Origin: DASSFZ01 sp035283185
Lineage (GTDB): Bacteria > Chloroflexota > Anaerolineae > Fen-1058
NCBI GenBank assembly: GCA_035283185.1
Contig: DATEUJ010000226.1
Location: forward strand, 91,029 to 155,028
Direction of reading: 5' to 3'
Length of the DNA: 64,000 bases
A program made the position numbers and the translations under genes. The first letter of the stretch is position 1. The number at the start of each line of letters is the position of its first letter. Below, piece by piece: positions 58,263 to 64,000 of this stretch. The notes beneath the pieces were generated by a model, which saw only the letters and a list, made by a program, of their open reading frames with translations, made no database searches and was not told the DNA's origin.

Positions 58263-59708
58263 ATGAGCTTGATCGAGATTGCAGTGGTGGGCGCCGGGCC
58301 GGCGGGAGTGTCGGCGGCGGTGACGGCGGCGCAGGCCGGTGCGAAAGTCACACTCATCGACGAGTATCCGCGAGCAGGCGGGCAGTACTACAAGCAGCCG
58401 CCTGCTTCGTTTGGCACGCTGCGCCTACCTGCCTCGCTCGCCGACACGCGAAGCGTTCAGCACGGGCGCGAGCTTCTCGCCGGGCTATTACACCCCAATA
58501 TCGATTTGCGCTACAATACGCTGGTCTGGAACATCACGCCCGACCGTGTCCTCGATCTCTATGGCCCGCAAGGCGGGAGCCGCCTGCAGGCTAAGAAAGT
58601 GATCATCGCCAGCGGCGCGTACGAGCGTGTCGTGCCGTTCCCGGGTTGGACGCTGCCGGGTGTCACGACCGTCGGCGCGGCGCAGTTGCTGCTGAAAGGC
58701 CAGGGCCTGCTGGTCGGGCAGAAGATACTCGTCGCCGGGACAGGGCCGCTGCTGCAACTGGCCGCCGTTCAATTGCTGGATGCGGGGGCGCAGATCGTCG
58801 CGATTGTGGAATTGCAATCGCGACTGGAGTTTTTTGGTCACGCCTCGAAGTTGTTCGGGCAGTGGGCGAAGATCGGGCAGGGGTTGGAGAACCAAAAGCG
58901 CCTGATGGATGCCGGCGTGCCGATCAAGTTCGGGCGAGCCGTCGTCCGCGTGTTGGGCGATGCGCAGGTCGAACGCGCGGTCGTCGCCAGGGTTGATTCT
59001 CACGGACGACCTCTCGCCGGCGGCGAAGAAGAATTCGCGGTGGACGCCGTCTGCATCAACTTCGGCTTCGTCCCCGCGACAGAATTGACCCGCCTGGCAG
59101 GCTGCGAGCAGCGATTCGATTCGCGTTTCGGCAGCCTGGCGACGGTGACGAACCCTGACCTCGAAACCAGTTGCCGGGGCATCTTCGCGGCGGGTGAAGT
59201 GCGCGGCATCGGCGGCGTCGAGGTGGCGCTGCTTGAAGGTCGTATCGCGGGGATGGCGGCGGCGCGGCAGCTCGGCTACGATCCTGACGCTCAAGACCCT
59301 CACCGGGAGTGGCAGAAGGCGCGCGCTGCGGTCGACGCGCTGGGGTCGATGTTTGCCGTCAAGCCCGGCCTGTATGAGGCGATCGCCGACGACGTGGTCG
59401 TCTGCCGCTGCGAGGAAGTCACCGCCGGCGCGTTACGAGTGGCGGCGCGCGCCGGTGCGCTGCAGCTCAACGGACTCAAAGCATGGAACCGCTGCGGCAT
59501 GGGGCGATGCCAGGGGCGTATTTGCGGCCCCATCGCCGCGCAGATCGTCGCCGCCGGAGCGGGGGTAAGTGTGGAGTCCGCCGGCGCGTTCACGGCGCGG
59601 ATTCCGATCAAGCCTGTGCCGCTCGGCCTCGTCGCCAGTGCAGGCGTCGAGCAATCTGCCCCAACGGCGATGGAAGATCACGTTGGGTATGGGAAAGCGA
59701 TCGTTTGA
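58263..59708 (+). CDS. HcnB/opine-oxidase-A-type FAD subunit with [2Fe-2S] (BFD-like) domain
   Basis: 481 residues from the ATG at 58263. IAVVGAGPAGVSAAVTAAQAGA binds FAD; VAGTGPLLQLAAVQLLDAGA is a second dinucleotide fold. From about 380, CRCEEVTAGAL...NRCGMGRCQGRICGP gives the BFD-like Fe-S Cys set. This is the middle subunit of HcnABC and opine/D-hydroxyproline dehydrogenases. The partner genes lie directly up- and downstream. Confidence 0.9.
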   Translation: MSLIEIAVVGAGPAGVSAAVTAAQAGAKVTLIDEYPRAGGQYYKQPPASFGTLRLPASLADTRSVQHGRELLAGLLHPNIDLRYNTLVWNITPDRVLDLYGPQGGSRLQAKKVIIASGAYERVVPFPGWTLPGVTTVGAAQLLLKGQGLLVGQKILVAGTGPLLQLAAVQLLDAGAQIVAIVELQSRLEFFGHASKLFGQWAKIGQGLENQKRLMDAGVPIKFGRAVVRVLGDAQVERAVVARVDSHGRPLAGGEEEFAVDAVCINFGFVPATELTRLAGCEQRFDSRFGSLATVTNPDLETSCRGIFAAGEVRGIGGVEVALLEGRIAGMAAARQLGYDPDAQDPHREWQKARAAVDALGSMFAVKPGLYEAIADDVVVCRCEEVTAGALRVAARAGALQLNGLKAWNRCGMGRCQGRICGPIAAQIVAAGAGVSVESAGAFTARIPIKPVPLGLVASAGVEQSAPTAMEDHVGYGKAIV

Positions 59709-59830
59709 CTCAAAATCCAAACTTCAAACTTCAAACTCCAAACTTCAAACGTGTCAATCCGAACGCAGTGAGGAATCTCTCGTTTGACTCAAAATCCAAA
59801 CTTCAAAATCCAAACTTCAAACTTCAAAAG
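59709..59830. repeat. Intergenic repeat, tcaaaatccaaacttcaaac family
   Basis: Two blocks of caaaatccaaacttcaaacttc are separated by a cgaacgcagtgaggaatctctcg-type unit that recurs at 59839. A long frame runs through it, but has no start signal. Confidence 0.85.
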
Positions 59831-59875
59831 TGTCATTCCGAACGCATTGAGGAATCTCTCTTTCGCGAGTTTCGC

Positions 59876-61588
59876 ATGGCGACCGTTGACAAGACCGATG
59901 TAGTCATTGTGGGCGGCGGGATTGTGGGCTGCGCGGCGGCGTGTTATCTGGCGCGGCGCGGCGCGAGCGTGATCCTGCTCGAAAAGAACGGCATCGGCAG
60001 CGGCGCATCGGGGCGATCGGGGGGCGGCGTGCGGCAGTCGGCGCGCGCCTCCGCCGAGTTGCCTCTCGCCAACGAAGCCGTCGCGCTCTACCCCGCACTT
60101 TCGGACGAGCTGGGCGTGGATATCGAATACGTCCAGCGCGGCAACCTGCGGCTCGTCGAGATGGTGGATCATATCCGCCCGATGCAAGTCGACATTGCCC
60201 GGCAGCAGGCGATGGGCCTCGACGTGCGCTGGATCGAGCCGGCCGACGTATGTGAGATGGTTCCGTCGCTGCGCCGCGAAAGCGTGTTCGGCGCGAGTTT
60301 CTGCCCGACCGACGGCCACGCGAATCCCTTGAAGCTCACGACAGGATACGCCGCTGCGGCGAGCCGCGCCGGCGCGAAGATCCTCACCAGTCGTGAAGTG
60401 CGCGCCATCCGGCAGACTGATTCCGGCGAGGCCGACGTCGAAACGACACGCGGCGACGTGCGGGCGCGCACGGTCATCATTGCCACGGGCGCGGGCACGC
60501 GCTCGCTGTGCCTCAAACTCGGCTTCGATCTGCCTCTGGCGAATATGCGCTACGAATCGCTCGTCACCGAAGCCTTGCCGCCGCTCTTCCCGTATATGTT
60601 CGGCGTGGCGAGCGCCGACCTGTTCTTCCGGCAGACGCGGCACGGCAGCATTCACTTCGGCGGTGGATTGATTCAACAGGCCGAAGACGAAGTGACGACG
60701 ACGAAGAATGTGCAACTGGCTGCCGAGCACATCGTGCGCCTCATTCCCGATCTGGGTCGTGTGAATCTGGTGCGGACGTGGGGCGGCCTCGATCCGTCCA
60801 CGCCTGACGGCCTCCCCATCATCGATCGACTCAACGAAAACATCCTGGTGGCTGCCGGTTTCTGCGGGCACGGCTTCGCCATCGGCCCGATGGTCGGTCG
60901 CCATCTCGCCGAGTGGGCCGTATCTGGGCAGAAACCCGCCGCGCTCGAACCGTTCCGGCGCAATCGCTTCGAGGGTCTTCTGCAGACGAAGTGGACTCCG
61001 TCCGGCTCGTTCGAGGCCGTCCTGGCCGCCGAGTCCACGCAAATGGTCGGCGGCGAGAAGCGCATCGCGGCGACGGCGGTTGGATCGGAGATCGCAGTCC
61101 AGGCAGACGGCAAGAGGTTTCTCCTCATCAATCCCGATCTTTGCACCGGCTGCCGCATGTGCGAGATGGCCTGCTCCATTCACCACACTTTCACCGCTCG
61201 ATCCACGGGGCTGCGCATTCAGGTGGCCTACAAGAGCGATCACGAGTTTTCGCCCGTCCCCTGCATCCATTGCGAAGAGGCGTACTGCATGGACGTGTGC
61301 CCGGTGAATGCGCTCGTGCGCGACGGCGACACCGCCGTAATCCGGGTGGTGGACGAGGACTGCATCGCGTGCATGCTGTGCATCGACGCTTGCCCGTACG
61401 GGGGCATCTCCTATTCCGAGGAGAAGGGCGTGGTGATCAAGTGTGATCTGTGCGGAGGCAATCCGGCGTGCGCCGCCTATTGCGCCCCCGGCGCGATCCG
61501 CTTCCGCGTCATCGACGAGCCGACGTGGGTGCAGATGAAGTCGAACGCAGAAGGGTATGCGAGGTTGAGGGAGCAAGGGCTGAAGTAA
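59876..61588 (+). CDS. Fusion: HcnC-type FAD amine/amino acid dehydrogenase plus four-cluster polyferredoxin
   Basis: 570 residues from the ATG at 59876. Residues 1-375 are a DAO-family flavoprotein (VVIVGGGIVGCAAACYLARRG; GFCGHGFAIGPMVGRHLAEW), the catalytic C subunit of HcnABC-type enzymes. After a 40-residue linker, residues 416-570 carry four Cys clusters: CTGCRMCEMAC, CIHCEEAYCMDVCP, CIACMLCIDACP and CDLCGGNPACAAYC. That is the layout of the electron-transfer subunit often encoded beside aldehyde ferredoxin oxidoreductases, whose gene is the next one. The fusion implies direct passage of electrons from amine oxidation into a ferredoxin chain. I have not seen this architecture described. 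Confidence 0.88.
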   Translation: MATVDKTDVVIVGGGIVGCAAACYLARRGASVILLEKNGIGSGASGRSGGGVRQSARASAELPLANEAVALYPALSDELGVDIEYVQRGNLRLVEMVDHIRPMQVDIARQQAMGLDVRWIEPADVCEMVPSLRRESVFGASFCPTDGHANPLKLTTGYAAAASRAGAKILTSREVRAIRQTDSGEADVETTRGDVRARTVIIATGAGTRSLCLKLGFDLPLANMRYESLVTEALPPLFPYMFGVASADLFFRQTRHGSIHFGGGLIQQAEDEVTTTKNVQLAAEHIVRLIPDLGRVNLVRTWGGLDPSTPDGLPIIDRLNENILVAAGFCGHGFAIGPMVGRHLAEWAVSGQKPAALEPFRRNRFEGLLQTKWTPSGSFEAVLAAESTQMVGGEKRIAATAVGSEIAVQADGKRFLLINPDLCTGCRMCEMACSIHHTFTARSTGLRIQVAYKSDHEFSPVPCIHCEEAYCMDVCPVNALVRDGDTAVIRVVDEDCIACMLCIDACPYGGISYSEEKGVVIKCDLCGGNPACAAYCAPGAIRFRVIDEPTWVQMKSNAEGYARLREQGLK

Positions 61589-61680
61589 AACCTCAAACAT
61601 CAAACTACAAACATCAAACTACAAATTCCAAATTGCAGACTGCGTTTGAATTTTGAAGTTTGAGATTTGGAGTTTGATCT
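61589..61680. repeat. Intergenic repeat, catcaaactacaaa/tttgaagtttgagatttgg family
   Basis: aacatcaaactacaaacatc at the left mirrors ttgaattttgaagtttgag at the right. It makes an A+T-rich dyad directly before the oxidoreductase start. Confidence 0.8.
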
Positions 61681-61691
61681 TCGGAGTTCCC

Positions 61692-63518
61692 ATGTATTAC
61701 GGCTACAGCGGCGCCATCCTGCGCATCAACCTTACCGACCGCCGCGTGACGCGCGAGCCGATCGACCGCAAGCTGTGTGAAGACTACGTCGGCGGGCGCG
61801 GCCTCACGTCGTACCTGCTGTATCGGGAGATGGATCCGGCCATCGATCCCCTCGGCCCGGAGAACAAGCTGATGTTCGGCGCCGGGCCGCTCACCGGAAC
61901 CGGCGCGGTCGCCGCGTCGCGCTACGTCGTCGTGTGCAAGTCGCCGCTCACCGGCACGATCGCGTGCTCCAACTCCGGCGGATTCTTCGGCCCGGAGATG
62001 AAGTTCGCGGGCTACGATGCGATCATTTTTGAAGGCAAGGCTCAAAAACCGGTATATGTGTGGATCAATGACGAGCATGTGGAAATCCGCCCGGCGGATC
62101 ACCTGTGGGGCAAGACGCCGGAGGAGATCGACGACGCCGTGCGGGCTGCCACTAACCCGCTGACGAAGGTCGCCTGCATCGGCCCGGCGGGCGAGAAGCT
62201 GTCGCTGCTGGCCGGGGTGGTGAACGACCGCCAGCGGCTGGCGGCGCGCTCCGGCGTGGGCGCGGTGATGGGGAGCAAGAATCTCAAAGCCGTCGCCGTG
62301 CGCGGCACGGGCAGCATCCGCCTGGCCGATCCGGAGTCGTTCTGGTTCGCCGCGCTCGACGTGCTGAAGAAAGTCGTCAACGATCCGGTGTCGTTCGGCA
62401 GCTTCCGCGCTTACGGGACGGCCAACCTGGTCAATCTGATCAACGAGATGGGCGCGTACCCGACGCGCAACTTTCAGGAAGAGGTGTTCGAGGGCGCGGC
62501 GGCGACGAGCGGCGAAGCCATCGCCGAGAATATCCTGTTGAAGAACCGGGCGTGCTTCGCCTGCCCGATTGCGTGCACGCGCGTGAGCGAAGTGAAGGAC
62601 GGCCCGTACCAGGGCCGGGGCGAAGGGCCGGAATATGAGACGACGTGGGCCTTCGGCGCATTGTGCGGCGTGTCGAACCTGGAAGCCATCGCCAAAGCCA
62701 ATTTCCTGTGCCGCGACTACGGCATCGACTCGATTTCCGCCGGGGCGACGGTCGCCTGCGCGATGGAGCTATTCGAGAAAGGCTATGCGCCGGAGAGCGA
62801 CATCGGCTTCCCGCTGCGCTTCGGCGACGCCGAAGCGATGATTCGCGCGACGATCGTGATGGGCGAGCGCGACGGCGAGTTCGGCGCGCTGATGGCCGAC
62901 GGCAGTTACCGCCTGGCCGCGCATTACGGCCACCCCGAGCTGTTCATGGGCGTGAAGAAGTTGGAGATGGCCGCGTACAGCCCGCGCGTGTTCCAGGGGA
63001 TGGCGCTGCACTACGCCACCTCCAACCGGGGCGCGTGCCACGTGCGCGGCAACACCGTCGCCGCCGAGCTGTACGGCATCCCGAAATACGTCCCGCCGGA
63101 TGCGCTGGAAGGGAAGGAGGAGCTTGTCCGCCGCCCGTTCCAGAACTCGACGGCTTTCGTGGATTCCTCGGGCATTTGTCTCTTCACCAAGTTCGCCATC
63201 ACCCACCGCGAGATCGTCTCGATGATGGCGCCGGCCACCGGCATCGACTTCACCTTCGACAAATCCATCGTGCAGGGCGATCGCATCTGGAACATGGAGC
63301 GGCTCTTCAACCTGCGCGCAGGCTTCACTGCGGCTGACGACACGCTGCCCGACCGGATGCTCGAGCCGGTCCCCGGTGGCCCGCGCGCGGGCAGCCGCGC
63401 CGAATTGCAGAAGAATCTTCAGACCTACTATCAGTTGCGTGGCTGGGACGAGCGCGGCGTGCCTACGCGCCAGAAGCTGGCCGAGCTAGGGCTGGAAGAC
63501 ATCTGGGGGGTAACCTAA
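61692..63518 (+). CDS. aor: Aldehyde:ferredoxin oxidoreductase (tungsten pterin enzyme)
   Basis: 608 residues from the ATG at 61692. GAGPLTGTGAVAASRY, SNSGGFFGPEMKFAGYDAI and LWGKTPEE are family hallmarks. The [4Fe-4S] ligands are C288, C291 and C295 (RACFACPIAC) with C496 (SGICLF). It oxidises aldehydes to acids, reducing ferredoxin, with a bis-pterin tungsten (or molybdenum) cofactor. The polyferredoxin fused to the preceding gene and the MoaD/ThiS gene after it form a matching set. As part of this cluster it probably removes the aldehyde released by the HcnABC-type enzyme. Confidence 0.94.
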   Translation: MYYGYSGAILRINLTDRRVTREPIDRKLCEDYVGGRGLTSYLLYREMDPAIDPLGPENKLMFGAGPLTGTGAVAASRYVVVCKSPLTGTIACSNSGGFFGPEMKFAGYDAIIFEGKAQKPVYVWINDEHVEIRPADHLWGKTPEEIDDAVRAATNPLTKVACIGPAGEKLSLLAGVVNDRQRLAARSGVGAVMGSKNLKAVAVRGTGSIRLADPESFWFAALDVLKKVVNDPVSFGSFRAYGTANLVNLINEMGAYPTRNFQEEVFEGAAATSGEAIAENILLKNRACFACPIACTRVSEVKDGPYQGRGEGPEYETTWAFGALCGVSNLEAIAKANFLCRDYGIDSISAGATVACAMELFEKGYAPESDIGFPLRFGDAEAMIRATIVMGERDGEFGALMADGSYRLAAHYGHPELFMGVKKLEMAAYSPRVFQGMALHYATSNRGACHVRGNTVAAELYGIPKYVPPDALEGKEELVRRPFQNSTAFVDSSGICLFTKFAITHREIVSMMAPATGIDFTFDKSIVQGDRIWNMERLFNLRAGFTAADDTLPDRMLEPVPGGPRAGSRAELQKNLQTYYQLRGWDERGVPTRQKLAELGLEDIWGVT

Positions 63519-63614
63519 TGCGGCATGGGGATGCCGCCCTACGCGACATGCGATATGCGATAAGCGATATGCGATATGCGATATGCGATATGCGATACGC
63601 GATACGCGATACGC
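63519..63614. repeat. Hairpin plus gcgatatgcgataagc-family repeat
   Basis: gcggcatggggatgccgc hairpin, then gcgatatgcgatatgcgatacgcgatac iterations up to the MoaD/ThiS start. Confidence 0.85.
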
Positions 63615-63618
63615 GATG

Positions 63619-63873
63619 ATGCAGATCCACGTCAAGCTCTACGCCAGCCTGCGCCGGCACCGCCCCGAACTCGCCATCGGCCAGTCGTTTGAGTGCGCCG
63701 CGCCCGACGATATCACCGTCGGGCATTTGATTGACGGCGTCTTGCGCCTGCCGAATGCGGAAGTCGCCATCGTGCTCGTCAACGGTGTGCACTCCGAGCG
63801 GGAGCGCCCGCTGAGCGACGGCGATCAGATCGCGCTGTGGCCGCCCATTGCCGGCGGGGCAGACGGTAATTAA
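63619..63873 (+). CDS. MoaD/ThiS-family sulfur carrier protein
   Basis: 84 residues from the ATG at 63619 (63616 is also possible). Beta-grasp pattern: MQIHVKLYASLRRHRPE, then VGHLIDGVLRLPNAEVAIVLVNG, then LSDGDQIALWPPIAGG. Family members need a C-terminal Gly-Gly for thiocarboxylation. Here Gly-Gly is followed by ADGN, so either processing or a degenerate end is implied. It is typical beside aldehyde ferredoxin oxidoreductases, where it supplies sulfur for the pterin cofactor. Confidence 0.85.
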   Translation: MQIHVKLYASLRRHRPELAIGQSFECAAPDDITVGHLIDGVLRLPNAEVAIVLVNGVHSERERPLSDGDQIALWPPIAGGADGN

Positions 63874-63879
63874 CCACGG

Positions 63880-64000
63880 ATGACACGGATGACACGGATG
63901 ACACGGATGACACGGATGACACGGATGACACGGATGACACGGATGACACGGATGACACGGATGACACGGATGACACGGATGACACGGATGACACGGATGA
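63880..64000. repeat. 9-base tandem repeat (atgacacgg), at least 13 copies
   Basis: Perfect head-to-tail copies run to the window edge, so the true length is unknown. The spurious minus-strand frame through it reads SSV repeats. Confidence 0.98.

Noticed and set aside
59483..59875. Longer N-terminus (start at 59483) for the flavoprotein-polyferredoxin gene
   Set aside because: It would overlap the preceding gene and read through tcaaaatccaaac repeats; the flavin fold starts right after the ATG at 59876.
63779..63994. Minus-strand ORF of SSV repeats
   Set aside because: Direct translation of the 9-base tandem array.

Overview
The window is a G+C-rich, gene-dense bacterial chromosome segment. 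I see no rRNA, tRNA or CRISPR array. Gene content (MalT-like regulator with a SARP-type output domain, two indolepyruvate:ferredoxin oxidoreductases, a tungsten-type aldehyde ferredoxin oxidoreductase, B12 mutase) and the dense periodic intergenic repeats suggest an anaerobic or facultative heterotroph. Chloroflexota is my best guess, from gene style only. Almost every gene lies on the + strand.

Layout. (1) 1-9.9 kb: two thiolases, the B12-binding and catalytic subunits of an acyl-CoA mutase, then SerC and SerA. The two mutase subunits are separated by a 3.3 kb A+T-richer island (2.8-6.1 kb). The island carries a retropepsin-like protein, a broken tyrosine recombinase, a GHKL ATPase fused to an HExxH metallopeptidase, and a HEPN protein. 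I regard the last two as a candidate defence pair. (2) 10-18 kb: CoA-transferase, hydantoinase/oxoprolinase A and B, thioesterase, Zn alcohol dehydrogenase, amidohydrolase. (3) 18-36 kb: Uma2 nuclease, IorAB copy 1, an isopropylmalate/homocitrate synthase-like enzyme, a branched-chain-type ABC importer with a phenylacetate-CoA ligase inside its operon, IorAB copy 2, a second phenylacetate-CoA ligase, an MFS carrier, a stand-alone aldehyde ferredoxin oxidoreductase tail and an alpha/beta hydrolase. This looks like uptake and oxidation of aromatic amino or keto acids. (4) 36-45.5 kb: LeuC-like, thioesterase, an acyl-CoA-ligase-like/LeuD fusion, hemerythrin, FAD oxidoreductase, acyl-CoA dehydrogenase, a DUF433/PIN-like toxin-antitoxin pair, and a LeuB-like dehydrogenase. 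(5) 45.5-48.9 kb: a large regulator. (6) 49.2-63.9 kb: a glutamine-synthetase-like enzyme, amine/amino-acid permease, glutamate-synthase-domain proteins (class II amidotransferase, two GXGXG proteins, FMN domain), an HcnABC-type dehydrogenase whose C subunit is fused to a four-cluster polyferredoxin, an aldehyde ferredoxin oxidoreductase and a MoaD/ThiS protein. A 1.5 kb integron-cassette-like insert (56.2-57.8 kb) splits this cluster.

Region 6 is the most interesting metabolic proposal. It resembles the gamma-glutamylamide/N-methylglutamate route for amine use, but the usual sarcosine-oxidase-like dehydrogenase is replaced by an HcnABC-polyferredoxin enzyme next to an aldehyde ferredoxin oxidoreductase. 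This suggests ferredoxin-coupled oxidation of an amine to an aldehyde and then an acid.

A second theme is repeats. Several families of short periodic or palindromic repeats fill most intergenic gaps. They often supply the stop codon of the gene before them, and in several places they sit in frame inside enzyme genes (thiolase, CoA-transferase, HyuA, alcohol dehydrogenase, IorB, amidotransferase).
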